A stretch of 64,000 nt of DNA from an uncultured Acetatifactor sp. (GCA_910584375.1 CAJUAH010000002.1:186001-250000); one strand, 5' to 3'. Shown: positions 7,155-16,521, counted from the stretch's first letter. Notes: a model not told the origin generated them from the letters alone. Made by a program: numbers and translations.

Positions 7155-8531
7155 TCACTCCCCGCTCTCCGCGCCGCGGAATGTTACCCGGCGCAGATCC
7201 ACGGTCAGCGCCGGACGCACGCCAAAGCCTTCCAGTCCCGCGTTTTCCTGCCGGATCACATTTTCCGTGTAGCCGTTGTCCACAAGATAACAGAGACTGG
7301 ACGCCTCCGCCACCGGCTCCCGGAGCCACCAGCTGGAGCACTCTACCCCATAGGTATCCAGATCCAGGCTGTACCAATAACTTTGATCCTGCTCCACCGC
7401 CGCCTCCGTGGGCGTAGTGAATTTCCGTATGCCCACCTGGTCAAACCAGGCAAGCTCCTCCTGGGACAGCAACCACACCCTGTCATGGGTGATCACGCTG
7501 TCCGTCTCCGAGAGCGCGTTCCCCCTTGTCACCAGCTCCGTCTCCACGATGGCGTCCCGCTCCTCCTGGGTAAACCCCCAGAGGAATCCCGCCTCGTTCT
7601 GATAGCCGTTCTTTTTCTCCGCCATGGCGGACGCCACCGGCGGCTGGCCGGTGTAAGTGACCACTTCGGTATCTGCGTTCAGCCATGCCCGCAGATTGGA
7701 GGTACTCCAGTCGCTGTTGCCCCGCACTCTTATCTGGAGCTCCAGGTCGGCATCCACTTCTGACTTCCCTGTCCAATAATCTCTGTCCCCGTCATAGTTG
7801 TACCGTCCGCTCTCCGCCGCGTCATAGGCTTTCATGGTCAGTACATGGGCGGCGATCAGAACCGCCTGGGTCTCGTCCTCCGAGATATGCAGCACGCGCC
7901 ACTGGATATCCTGATCCAGATAACTTCCAAACAAGACGGTATCCCCTGTCTGCACGGAAACCGGCTCTGCCGCGCTCTCCTGCGCGGCGGGTTTTCTCAT
8001 GGCAAAACCTGCGATCACCGCAATCGCGAGGACTGCGGCAACGGCCGTCGCAAATATCCCGGCTCTCTGCCCGGCAGAAAACTTTTTATCCTTGCTGGCG
8101 GTATCGTCTCCGCTGTCTGCCGCCGTATTCCTCTCCCCGTTCTTCTCCTCTGCCAGATCCCGCGCAAACGCCACAATATCGGCATAATCCTCCCGTGACT
8201 TTGCGCTGACCCATTGATGGGTCATCAGAAAATATTCCATGGATTTGGAGAGGGAGACTTCCTCCATCTTATATACCAGGATCGGCGTGTTGCTGCTGAC
8301 CGCATGTTCCACTTCCCGCAGTACGTGGGGAGAACTGTTCGCATTTTGGGACATCAGCAGGATCATCGCCGCCGACTCGTCTATGCCGTTGATGATCTCC
8401 TCCGCGTATTCCTTTCCCGGCCGGATATCCCTGGGGGCTATAAAGCACTGCATACCGTTTTTTTCAAGCTGCTCACAGATCTCTTCCGCAACAGCGGCGT
8501 CCCTGGAGGAATGTGATAAGAATACTCGCAT
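7155..8531 (-). CDS. TIR domain - transmembrane - DUF6273 protein
   Basis: 458 residues. Residues 1-130 are a TIR domain of the bacterial TIR_2 kind: MRVFLSHSSRD at the first strand, CFIAPRDIRPGKEYAEEI for the BB-loop region, and SSPHVLREVEHAV, whose Glu73 or Glu75 occupies the place of the catalytic Glu in NAD-cleaving TIRs. A Gly/Ala-rich membrane helix follows at about 158-178. The remaining ~270 residues match DUF6273: IQWRVLHIS, SNLRAWLN, VWLLSQEELAWF, SSWWLREP and a C-terminal GFGVRPALTVDL. Topology should be TIR inside, DUF6273 outside. The start follows GGGGAGTATTATC. The layout suggests a receptor that senses something outside and signals through the TIR; NADase activity is not established. 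Confidence 0.82.
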   Translation of the reverse strand: MRVFLSHSSRDAAVAEEICEQLEKNGMQCFIAPRDIRPGKEYAEEIINGIDESAAMILLMSQNANSSPHVLREVEHAVSSNTPILVYKMEEVSLSKSMEYFLMTHQWVSAKSREDYADIVAFARDLAEEKNGERNTAADSGDDTASKDKKFSAGQRAGIFATAVAAVLAIAVIAGFAMRKPAAQESAAEPVSVQTGDTVLFGSYLDQDIQWRVLHISEDETQAVLIAAHVLTMKAYDAAESGRYNYDGDRDYWTGKSEVDADLELQIRVRGNSDWSTSNLRAWLNADTEVVTYTGQPPVASAMAEKKNGYQNEAGFLWGFTQEERDAIVETELVTRGNALSETDSVITHDRVWLLSQEELAWFDQVGIRKFTTPTEAAVEQDQSYWYSLDLDTYGVECSSWWLREPVAEASSLCYLVDNGYTENVIRQENAGLEGFGVRPALTVDLRRVTFRGAESGE

Positions 8532-8636
8532 GATAATACTCCCCTAACTGACGTTCTCTCTCGTTCATGTTCAGGCAGGCCGTTTGACAGGGCGAACCGT
8601 TATGTCGCTCCGGCTGCCGGCGTGCTTTATCGCCTG

Positions 8637-9872
8637 TCAGCAACGAACCCATTTGCCGAAAAAGTTCTTTTTATAATGGGCCAGCTCCGCTTTCGCCTCC
8701 TCATGGTCCCCCGCTTTTTTCAGATAGGCCACACCCCTGGAGATATCTTTAGGCCCTCCCAGGCCGTTGGCATAGATCATTCCCCGCAAATAATCGGCCT
8801 CCCAATACTCCCAGTTCATCTGCTCCAAAAGCTGGCGGGCCAGAGTATAGTCCTGTCCTGTCCCATAGCCGTAGAAAAAGCACTTTGCCAACAGAAACAG
8901 GCCCTTTTTACTGCCCTTATTGTACGCATGGTACAGGTAAGAATACGCTTTGGCATAATCCTGTGTGACGCCCCTCCCCTGAAAGTATGCCCTGCCCAGC
9001 AGATCGTAGGCCTCGACGATGCCAAAGGGAATATCTTTCTCAAAGCAGCCCACGGCATATCTCTCGTCCTTCTGTGTGGCGATACCGTCATAATAATAGC
9101 GCCCCACATCGCTCCAGGCTCCCGGATGCCCGCCCTCCGCGGCCTGTTTGTACCAATAGAGGGCGTCTTCTCTCATCCCGGCTTTTTCCAGATCGTCCGC
9201 ATAGATGGCCTGATGGATGGGATAGCCGCACTCCGCGCCGATCTTCCATAGATCCCGGGCCTTATCCGGCTGGGGCGCAATGAATCCCTCGTCCCCCTGG
9301 GTATAATAGCGGTACAGATTGTTGGCGGCAAAATACATACCGCCCCTGAGCGCCTTCCAAAACCAGTCTTCACATCTGGAAATATTTTCTCTCATATATA
9401 CCATGAACTGCGTCTGGTCGGAAAAAGAGTTCTTATCCCTGCCCTGTATACGCACAAAATCCCACCAGAAATATGTATTGCCCACCGTATACTGGCAAAA
9501 AGCCTCCCCGTCCTGCGCCATCTCCAGCACCCGGTCAAAAGCCTCCTGCAGACTGGAAAAAGGCATTTTGCTCTCCAGCTCCGGGCTCAGTTCGCCCATA
9601 CGCATGGCCACCAGCACCCCCAGGGCGCTGCCCTGCTCCACGGACTTGTGCATCAGCCGGATCGCCCGGTCGTCGTCCTCCGGGAAACCGTGGCCTATCC
9701 ACACATATTGGTGTCCGCAATAACACCTGGCCAGGAGACAGGAGACGTCCCCGTCTCCCGCCTCGGAGGCCTGCTCCAGCAGGGCAAAAGCCTCTTTTCC
9801 CCGCCCGGTGCGCACATTGTAATATATATCCTGCAATCCCTGTTTTACTTCCTGTGACAGCATTTTTGCCAT
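8637..9872 (-). CDS. Sel1-like (TPR) repeat protein
   Basis: 411 residues made of Sel1-like helical pairs. Clear units include AAEGGHPGAWSDVGRYYYDG, AYDLLGRAYFQGRGVTQDYA, LFLLAKCFFYGYGTGQDYT and ADYLRGMIYANGLGGPKD. No signal peptide or membrane segment, so a cytosolic scaffold. Sel1 proteins bring partners together; the partner here is unknown. It lies 105 bp upstream of the TIR-DUF6273 gene on the same strand, so the two could share a transcript. The ATG follows GGAGGAGAAT. Confidence 0.85.
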   Translation of the reverse strand: MAKMLSQEVKQGLQDIYYNVRTGRGKEAFALLEQASEAGDGDVSCLLARCYCGHQYVWIGHGFPEDDDRAIRLMHKSVEQGSALGVLVAMRMGELSPELESKMPFSSLQEAFDRVLEMAQDGEAFCQYTVGNTYFWWDFVRIQGRDKNSFSDQTQFMVYMRENISRCEDWFWKALRGGMYFAANNLYRYYTQGDEGFIAPQPDKARDLWKIGAECGYPIHQAIYADDLEKAGMREDALYWYKQAAEGGHPGAWSDVGRYYYDGIATQKDERYAVGCFEKDIPFGIVEAYDLLGRAYFQGRGVTQDYAKAYSYLYHAYNKGSKKGLFLLAKCFFYGYGTGQDYTLARQLLEQMNWEYWEADYLRGMIYANGLGGPKDISRGVAYLKKAGDHEEAKAELAHYKKNFFGKWVRC

Positions 9873-9912
9873 ATTCTCCTCCTTATCCGATCCACAAAGA
9901 TCAGTTTATTCG

Positions 9913-11112
9913 TCATGTTCCGTCCATTAAGAGGAAATCAGCCAAATGCATGATCTTCACGCCGTTGACGTTTCCTCCCGCAAGTTCGTCGAGTGTTACG
10001 ACAAACTTGGGATAGTGATCCCTTATGTCAAGCAAATTGGCGACTTCGCGGTCAGATTCTTCGGGCAGGTTCCTACAAACCTGCACATATATGCGCTCGT
10101 CACGCCGCACCGCCACAAAATCTATCTCCTTGGATTCCTCCTTACCGATGTATACTGCGTATCCACGCCGTAAAAGTTCAAAATATACGATATTTTCCAG
10201 CATAGCCGCAATGGATTTTGGATTAAAACCCATCACGCAGTATTTGAGCGATTGATCCGCAAGATAAAATTTCTCCTGGGTTTTCAGAACGGATTTTCCC
10301 TGGAGATCGTAACGCTGGCAGCGATAAATTATAAGCGCTTTCTCCAACCACTCAAGATAATTGTATACGGCCTCGACCGACAGCGAACACCCTTCATTTT
10401 TCAGGAATTTCACGATGGAGTTAGCCGAAAAAGTCTTACCCACATTCTCCACAACATACTTTATGACACGGTTAAACAAGTCATAATTCGTAACGCTGTG
10501 TCGCCTGGTAATGTCGTTGGTGATTACTGAACTGTATATTCCCTCAACGATCTGGTAGGCGGAGCGATCGTCGAAATTACCCAGTGCAACTATCGGGAAA
10601 CCGCCTGTTCGGATATACTCATACAGCAATTCTCTGGGTGTGCGGCTGTCAGATTTTTTGAAGTCAAGATACTCGGCAAAGGACAGCGTAAACACGGGGA
10701 TCAGAACATATCTTCCGCTGAGATAAGTCGATATTTCGCCTGCCGTCAGTTTGGAATTGGATCCCGTCACATAGATATCCGTGTTCGCATTTTCAAGCAG
10801 ACTGTTTACAGCCTTTTCCCAGCCGACTATCTCCTGCACTTCGTCAAGCAGAATATAATAGCGCTCACTGTCAACTATTTTCTCCCTGACGGCATTGTAC
10901 ATATCCTTATCGGACATACCCTCGTCCATATCCTCCGAGGTATAGCGGACAAATATTATACGCTCTTTTGAAATGCCGCTGCTAATCAGGTCATCACGCA
11001 GCATCTCCAAAATCGTCGATTTTCCGCACCGCCGAACTCCCGCCAATATTTTTACCAACGGGACGTCGCGGTAGGTCTTCAGCATATCCAAATAGTGCGG
11101 TCTAACTATCAT
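9913..11112 (-). CDS. AAA ATPase with DUF4143 domain
   Basis: 399 residues. The N-terminal AAA_14 domain has Walker A GVRRCGKST (26-34) and Walker B YYILLDEVQEI, followed by the sensor-like TGSNSKL. The C-terminal half is DUF4143 (LEWLEKALIIYRCQRYDLQGK, EKFYLADQSLKYCVMG, and a PD-(D/E)XK-like stretch KEIDFVAVRRDERIYVQVC). The family is widespread in gut anaerobes and archaea, often multi-copy; biological role is not settled. It is a single-gene unit with its own promoter and a 17-bp palindrome upstream, and its codon usage looks more AT-rich than neighbours, hinting at horizontal origin. Confidence 0.88.
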   Translation of the reverse strand: MIVRPHYLDMLKTYRDVPLVKILAGVRRCGKSTILEMLRDDLISSGISKERIIFVRYTSEDMDEGMSDKDMYNAVREKIVDSERYYILLDEVQEIVGWEKAVNSLLENANTDIYVTGSNSKLTAGEISTYLSGRYVLIPVFTLSFAEYLDFKKSDSRTPRELLYEYIRTGGFPIVALGNFDDRSAYQIVEGIYSSVITNDITRRHSVTNYDLFNRVIKYVVENVGKTFSANSIVKFLKNEGCSLSVEAVYNYLEWLEKALIIYRCQRYDLQGKSVLKTQEKFYLADQSLKYCVMGFNPKSIAAMLENIVYFELLRRGYAVYIGKEESKEIDFVAVRRDERIYVQVCRNLPEESDREVANLLDIRDHYPKFVVTLDELAGGNVNGVKIMHLADFLLMDGT

Positions 11113-11133
11113 TTCTTTGCCTCCTCACAATAT

Positions 11134-11162
11134 AGCATACCGAAAAACCTTCATAATATCAA
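11134..11162 (-). promoter_or_regulatory. Promoter of the DUF4143 ATPase gene
   Basis: Minus strand -35 TTGATA (11157-11162), 17-bp spacer, -10 TATGCT (11134-11139). The -35 lies inside one arm of the 17-bp inverted repeat at 11155-11199. Confidence 0.6.
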
Positions 11163-11199
11163 TAGTTTTTACTCGTATTACGTAAAAACTATTGATATT
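11155..11199. repeat. Perfect 17-bp inverted repeat over the ATPase promoter
   Basis: Arms AATATCAATAGTTTTTA (11155-11171) and TAAAAACTATTGATATT (11183-11199) with an 11-nt spacer. Because one arm covers the -35 box, a bound dimer would block transcription; it could also fold as a hairpin in RNA reading through from metA. Confidence 0.8.
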
Positions 11200-11336
11200 T
11201 GTTCATGGAATGTTTCAAATACATATACCCTGGAATAATACAGCATTTTCTATAGGGACCAGGGCGTTATATATTGTCCTCCAAATGTGTTAAAGGTAGG
11301 AGATTTACCCTAAAAAGAGCTTTTACCACCCTAATC

Positions 11337-12242
11337 CTATAAATTATAGGGCGTCACCTGATACACATAATAATTGAGCCAGTTGCTGTACAGATTGTTG
11401 CTGTGGGATCTCCACTGCAGCAGCGGTCTTTGCTCCGGATCGTCCTCCGGATAATAATTGTAGGGAACATGGATGGGCAGGCCCTTATCCAGATCCCGGT
11501 GATACTCATTGTTCAGCGTATAGCGGTCATACTCGGGATGTCCGTTGACAAAGATCTTTTTCCCGTTTTCGGCGATGGCCAGAAACACGCCCGCCTCCTG
11601 GCTCTCCGCCAGCACCGTCAGCTCCGGGCAGGCATGAATGGCATCCGCCGGGGTCTCCGTATGTCGGCTGTGAGGGGCCAGAAAAATATCGTCAAATCCT
11701 CTGACCAGCGGAATCTTCCGGTTGGACACCTTGTGGGCATACACCCCGAAAAGTTTCTCCGGGAGTTTGCGCTTATTGATCCCATAATAATGATAAAGCC
11801 CCGCCTGGGCCCCCCAGCAGATATGTAAGGTGGATGTCACATGGCTTTCCGCCCAGTCCATGATCTCACAGATCTCGTCCCAGTAATCCACCTCCTCAAA
11901 GGTGATATCCTCCACCGGTGCGCCGGTGATGATCAGGCCGTCAAACTTTTTATCCCGCACCTCGTCCAGAGACGTATAGAACTTATTCAAATGATTGGCC
12001 GGCGTATTGACGGAAATATGGCTTTTTACGTTCAAAAAAGTCACATCCACCTGCAGCGGCGTATTTGACAGCGCCCGCAGCAATTGTAGCTCCGTGTCCT
12101 GCTTTACCGGCATGATATTCAGTATCATGACCTCAAGGGGCCGGATATCCTGATGCATGGCTCTGTTCTCATCCATCACAAATATATTCTCGTTCTCCAG
12201 TATCTCCTTCGCCGGGAGATCGCTCTGTGTCTTAATAGGCAT
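11337..12242 (-). CDS. metA: Homoserine O-acetyltransferase (MetA family)
   Basis: First committed step of methionine synthesis: acylation of homoserine. With the start MPIKTQSDLP at 12242 the protein is 301 residues, the usual length. Catalytic Cys142 sits in HICWGAQAG and the His/Glu of the triad lie in the GHPEYDR block. Residue 111 is Glu (in ITGAPVE), which in this family marks acetyl-CoA rather than succinyl-CoA use. A second ATG six bases upstream is too close to the AGGAG to be favoured. No SAM riboswitch is recognisable in the 143 bp upstream. Confidence 0.95.
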   Translation of the reverse strand: MPIKTQSDLPAKEILENENIFVMDENRAMHQDIRPLEVMILNIMPVKQDTELQLLRALSNTPLQVDVTFLNVKSHISVNTPANHLNKFYTSLDEVRDKKFDGLIITGAPVEDITFEEVDYWDEICEIMDWAESHVTSTLHICWGAQAGLYHYYGINKRKLPEKLFGVYAHKVSNRKIPLVRGFDDIFLAPHSRHTETPADAIHACPELTVLAESQEAGVFLAIAENGKKIFVNGHPEYDRYTLNNEYHRDLDKGLPIHVPYNYYPEDDPEQRPLLQWRSHSNNLYSNWLNYYVYQVTPYNL

Positions 12243-12385
12243 AATCATGTACTCCTTTCGTCATTGCTTTTTCAGCTCCCAATACAGATACAGCGGTATT
12301 TTTGCAGCCGCTCTATAGCCGTAGATATCTTTGCCTCTCTGCCAGCACCGCCAATACGCTCTCCGCGCCGGGCGCAATAAGCACT

Positions 12386-12829
12386 CTACATCAAAAACAT
12401 TTCCGCCCTCAAATACACGGACAGCAACGCTGCCAACACAACAAGCGATATTGCCCCAAGTATCGCCGCCAGCCTGGTCGTCTGCATTTTTTTCAGCCGA
12501 TTCCTCTCCAGCAGTAAGAAGAACACCACACCCACAAATAGCCAAGCTGCCAACGTTCTGATATCATTGATAACGAAATCCCGCAACACCCAATCTTTAA
12601 ATGTCGAATAATTGGGGTCCGCCAAATCGTCATAGGCTATGTACGGTACAAACACATTATACTGCGCAAATAATGAATAACCTGCTGTAACAGGAATCAC
12701 CCACCAATACCTAACGACTTTTCTTTTCCATATGCAGTAAATCAAAACCGCAATTCCCACAACTACGGAAAAAAGAAACACACCCAAATTAAAATAAATA
12801 ACAACATTCGCATAAGTATCGATACTCAT
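12386..12829 (-). CDS. Small membrane protein, function unknown
   Basis: 147 residues with four predicted membrane helices: about 10-32, 40-58, 90-108 and 118-138. A loop of ~30 residues between the second and third helix is acidic (YDDLADPNYSTFKDW). I do not recognise the family. The start follows GGGGGATCATCCT. The gene lies between ligA and metA on the same strand; gene order gives no functional clue. Between its stop and metA are 143 bp that read as open in some frames but match nothing I know. Confidence 0.75.
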   Translation of the reverse strand: MSIDTYANVVIYFNLGVFLFSVVVGIAVLIYCIWKRKVVRYWWVIPVTAGYSLFAQYNVFVPYIAYDDLADPNYSTFKDWVLRDFVINDIRTLAAWLFVGVVFFLLLERNRLKKMQTTRLAAILGAISLVVLAALLSVYLRAEMFLM

Positions 12830-12887
12830 AGGATGATCCCCCTAAACCGCTGCCAGGGCGCTGGTCTTAGCCCAATCATACCCATCC

Positions 12888-14843
12888 CTACAAATATTTT
12901 GCCATAAAATCCTCTTCTGTCAAGATAGGAATCCCCAATTCCTTAGCCTTTTTATTCTTGGATGAATTGGACGTGCTATCATTGTTGATCAGGCACTCGG
13001 TCTTGGAAGTCACGCTGCCCGTGACCTTGCCGCCCCGCTGCTCTATCACATCTTTCAGCTCATTGCGGCTGCCATAATGTTCAAGACTGCCTGTAATACA
13101 GAATCCCTTGCCCGCCAGATTCTGCTCCGCAGACACCTGCACCGCCTGGACCTGCAGTTCTTTCATCAGATTCCTGATCCGGCGCACATTGTCCTCATCC
13201 CGTATATATTCCACGAAAGCGGTGGCGATCACCTCCCCCACCCCCTCTATGGCTCCAAGCTCTTCCACATCCGCCTGCAGCATCTGCTCCAGGTCATAGT
13301 CGAAATGCCTGCACAGCATCTTGGCGTTGGCCACGCCGATATTGGCGATACCGAGGGCATAGACTACCTGCGGCAGCGTGACCTCACGGGATTTCTCAAT
13401 GCTGGCCTGAAGGTTATGATAAGATTTCTCCCCGAATCCCTCCATGGATACGATCTCGTCATGATAACGCTCCAGATGGTACAAATCCGCAAACTCATGC
13501 AGAAATCCGCGGCTTAAGAATTTCTCCAGCGTCGCCTCGGACAAACCGTCAATATTCAAGGCGTCCCTGCTGACAAACAGCGTAAACGCCTTGATCTTCT
13601 TGGCGTCGCAGTCCTCGTTGGTACAGTACAGACTCTGGGCGTCCGCCACCTGGCGGATCTCCGTTCTGCCGCCGCAGACCGGGCAGACATCCGGGATCGC
13701 CACATTGTCGCTGCCCGTGAGATTTTCCGCAATCTGGGGAATGATCATATTGGCTTTATACACGGTGATCCGGTCCCCGATCCCCAGCTTTAATCCCCGC
13801 AGGATACTGATATTGTGTACCGAGGCCCGGCTCACCGTAGTGCCCTCCAGTTCCACCGGTTCAAAGATCGCCACCGGATTGATCAGTCCGGTCCGGCTGG
13901 GACTCCACTCGATCTCCAGAAGGGTCGTCTCCCGCAGCTCATCCGCCCACTTAAAGGCGATGGAGTGCCGGGGGAATTTGGCCGTCCGCCCCAGAGACTG
14001 CCCGAAAGCGATATCCTCATAGGTCAGCACCAGACCGTCCGAGGGAATCTGGTAGCTCTCCACCCGCCGGGCATACTCCTCCACGGCCTCCAGAATCGTA
14101 TCCTCCGTCACCATGACTCTCTGTACCACCTCAAAGCCCTGTTTTTCCAGAAACGCAAACTGCGCCTCCCGGGAATTGGCAAAATCTACCCCCTGGGCCC
14201 GCACCAGACTGAAAGCGATGAACCGCACGTTTCTCTGGGCGGTGATCTCGCTGTTTAGCTGGCGCACGGAACCGCTGCACAGGTTTCGGGGATTCTTGTA
14301 TCGGGCGTCCACATCCTCGATCCGGCTGTTGATCCGCTCAAAATCAGAATAGCTGATCACTGCCTCTCCCCGCAGTACCAGCTCCCCCGTAAACCCTATA
14401 TTTAGTGGCAGATTGATAAAAGTCCTGGCGTTGCCTGTGATAACCTCTCCCACTTCGCCGTTGCCCCGTGTCACCGCTTTTGCAAGTTTTCCGTCACGAT
14501 AGGTCAGAACAATCGTCAATCCGTCCAGTTTCCAACTCAGGATTGCAGGCTGTCCCTGCAGCCAGGCCCGCAGTTCCTCCCGCTCCTTGGTCTTGTCCAG
14601 CGAAAGCATGGGAGATTCATGGGCCTCCTTGGGTAGTTCATCCACCGCCTCATACCCTACATGTTGTGTGGGACTGCCCGCCAGGACGATCCCCGTTTCC
14701 CGCTCCAATCCTTCCAGCTCATCATAGAGTCTGTCGTATTCATAATTGCTCATGATCTCCTGATCCTGGGCGTAATAAGCTCTGGACGCTCTGCTCAAAA
14801 GCTCCGTAAGTTCCTTGATCCGCTCTGCCTTTTCCACTGCCAT
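12888..14843 (-). CDS. ligA: NAD-dependent DNA ligase LigA
   Basis: Seals nicks in DNA during replication and repair. From MAVEKAERIK the protein is 651 residues. In order: Ia domain, adenylation domain with active-site Lys105 in SWKLDG, OB fold (HNISILRGLKLGIGDRITVYKANMIIPQ), a four-Cys zinc finger (CPVC...C....C), helix-hairpin-helix repeats and a C-terminal BRCT domain (AGKGFCITGSLEHYGSRNEL). I chose the ATG at 14843 because it has GAGGAAAGTGGAT ahead of it and the family begins near this point; 23 extra upstream residues are possible. Confidence 0.96.
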   Translation of the reverse strand: MAVEKAERIKELTELLSRASRAYYAQDQEIMSNYEYDRLYDELEGLERETGIVLAGSPTQHVGYEAVDELPKEAHESPMLSLDKTKEREELRAWLQGQPAILSWKLDGLTIVLTYRDGKLAKAVTRGNGEVGEVITGNARTFINLPLNIGFTGELVLRGEAVISYSDFERINSRIEDVDARYKNPRNLCSGSVRQLNSEITAQRNVRFIAFSLVRAQGVDFANSREAQFAFLEKQGFEVVQRVMVTEDTILEAVEEYARRVESYQIPSDGLVLTYEDIAFGQSLGRTAKFPRHSIAFKWADELRETTLLEIEWSPSRTGLINPVAIFEPVELEGTTVSRASVHNISILRGLKLGIGDRITVYKANMIIPQIAENLTGSDNVAIPDVCPVCGGRTEIRQVADAQSLYCTNEDCDAKKIKAFTLFVSRDALNIDGLSEATLEKFLSRGFLHEFADLYHLERYHDEIVSMEGFGEKSYHNLQASIEKSREVTLPQVVYALGIANIGVANAKMLCRHFDYDLEQMLQADVEELGAIEGVGEVIATAFVEYIRDEDNVRRIRNLMKELQVQAVQVSAEQNLAGKGFCITGSLEHYGSRNELKDVIEQRGGKVTGSVTSKTECLINNDSTSNSSKNKKAKELGIPILTEEDFMAKYL

Positions 14844-14967
14844 ATCCACTTTCCTCATTTCTCCACAACATTCAACTGCCGTCATATTTTTATATACTCT
14901 CTGCCATATCATTTTCTACGGCAAAGTGATAAGATATATTACAAGAACCGTTTCGCAAACCCTGTGA

Positions 14968-15705
14968 TCAAATACGGCTCACAGGACGCGTCAGCCCCGC
15001 GTCCTGATATAGCCGCTTAAGCTCCTGCCCCTGTACCTCCCGATACTTTCCCGGCGTCAGTTTATCCAGTTCTATATTCATGACCCGGATGCGCTTTAGC
15101 TGCCGCACCTCATACCCGCAGGCCTGGCACATCCGCCGAATCTGCCGGTTAAGGCCCTGGGTCAATATGATCCGAAACGTGTACTTGCCGCTTTGCCTGA
15201 TCTCACAGGGCCGGGTGGTCTGTTTCAGTTCCCGCAGATATATACCCGCCGCCATTTTTTCCAGAAACTGCGGTTCTATCTCTTTATCAACTTTTACCAT
15301 ATATTCTTTTTCATGTCTGTGGAGTCCCCGCATCACAGCCTCGATCAGCTCTCCGTCGTTGGTAAGCAGCAAAAGCCCCTCGGAATCCCTGTCCAGACGG
15401 CCCGCGTAAGTAACCCGCACAGGGTATTTTACATAATCGTTTATGATCTTCTCCGCATGTCTGTCCTGTTCCGTGCAGGTGACGCCCACCGGCTTGTAAA
15501 AGGCCAGCACCACCTTGGGGGGCCTGCCCTGCAACGGTTTTCCGTTCACAGTCACGCTGTCCCGCTCCGTAACCTTGCATCCCGCAGCGGCCGTCTGTCC
15601 GTTTACCGCAACGCGTCCCTGTTCTATCAGTCTGTCCGCCTCCCGCCTGGAGCATACGCCGTGATCCGCCAGAAACTTATTCAGCCTTATTCTGTCTTCC
15701 TCCAA
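14968..15705 (-). CDS. 23S rRNA pseudouridine synthase, RluF/RsuA family
   Basis: 245 residues: an S4 RNA-binding domain (IRLNKFLADHGVCSRREADRL) followed by the catalytic domain with Asp105 in GRLDRDSEGLLLLTNDG. The C-terminal LTQGLNRQIRRMCQACGYEV block matches the RluF group, which modifies U2604 of 23S rRNA; RluB/RluE relatives are the alternative. The start appears to be TTG at 15705, directly preceded by AGGAGGACAGAGC, and no ATG fits; an upstream extension in this frame lies inside the RNase H gene. The gap to the RNase H gene is 38 bp. Confidence 0.9.
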   Translation of the reverse strand: MEEDRIRLNKFLADHGVCSRREADRLIEQGRVAVNGQTAAAGCKVTERDSVTVNGKPLQGRPPKVVLAFYKPVGVTCTEQDRHAEKIINDYVKYPVRVTYAGRLDRDSEGLLLLTNDGELIEAVMRGLHRHEKEYMVKVDKEIEPQFLEKMAAGIYLRELKQTTRPCEIRQSGKYTFRIILTQGLNRQIRRMCQACGYEVRQLKRIRVMNIELDKLTPGKYREVQGQELKRLYQDAGLTRPVSRI

Positions 15706-15743
15706 GCTCTGTCCTCCTATATATGTTTCAGATTCATAGCAAC

Positions 15744-16454
15744 TCACTCTGCCCAGGGTTCCATCTCCTCCATCAGCCACACATCCGGGATTTCGTCTCT
15801 CTCCGTCAATCCGTCTTTTGCCAGCCGGTCCGCCAGTTCGTTGTAATACACATGGGTATGGGCCGCCACCTTTGTAAAACGCATCTGTATACTGCCCATC
15901 CAGCGCCGCATGGCCGCCGCGTACTTTTGGGTGAGCTCCGTCTTGCTCTTCCAGACTCCGGTGACCCATTTTTCTATCCCCTCATAATCATACCGCAGTT
16001 CAATCCGGGGAAATCCGTTCTTAATAGCCCATCGCACGGCAAACATGGCTCCCAGCATTTCCCCCGATACGTTGCGCTGCTGCGCGGTGTCGGGATTGTC
16101 TCCGCTGCCGTTTTCCACATATACGGTATCGTCCGGCAGGATAAATACGCAGCCGAAGGCGTATCTTTTGAGGGAATGTTCGTAGCTGCCGTCCACATAG
16201 GCCACCAGGCCTCCCCCGGGATCGCCCATGCCTCTGGGACGCTCCGGATCGGCATGTCGCCGCGCGTTCTTTTTGCCTGCAACGACTATTCCTTTCTCGC
16301 TTCCCTGCATATAGGCCCGGGCCTCCTCCGCCGTCTTAAACCCTTTGTACTCTGCCCCCGGATATCCGTCTACGGCCTCCTTGCATGCCTCCCAACTGTC
16401 CAGTATCCCTATGACTTTTCCCCTGCGCACCGCATACACTTTCTTTGCCGCCAT
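15744..16454 (-). CDS. Ribonuclease H with N-terminal viroplasmin domain
   Basis: 236 residues. The first ~48 residues are the caulimovirus viroplasmin-like module that binds RNA/DNA hybrids (VYAVRRGKVIGILDSW...YKGFKTAEEARAYM). The RNase H fold follows after a basic linker, with the carboxylate set visible in AYVDGSY, GEMLGAMFAVRWA, RYDYEGIEKW and ELADRLAK. The enzyme would remove RNA from RNA/DNA hybrids. The ATG at 16454 follows GGAGGCGGGG; a stem-loop lies in the leader at 16485-16514 between the promoter and the start. Confidence 0.92.
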   Translation of the reverse strand: MAAKKVYAVRRGKVIGILDSWEACKEAVDGYPGAEYKGFKTAEEARAYMQGSEKGIVVAGKKNARRHADPERPRGMGDPGGGLVAYVDGSYEHSLKRYAFGCVFILPDDTVYVENGSGDNPDTAQQRNVSGEMLGAMFAVRWAIKNGFPRIELRYDYEGIEKWVTGVWKSKTELTQKYAAAMRRWMGSIQMRFTKVAAHTHVYYNELADRLAKDGLTERDEIPDVWLMEEMEPWAE

Positions 16455-16521
16455 CCCCGCCTCCGCTCTGCCTGTCTGTAGCATAGAGCCACCGCCTTCA
16501 CGGGCTGTGGCTCTGTAGAGT

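Noticed and set aside
12243..12385. Possible SAM riboswitch or gene remnant upstream of metA
   Set aside because: No T-box, S-box or SAM-like consensus and no match to a known protein in any frame.
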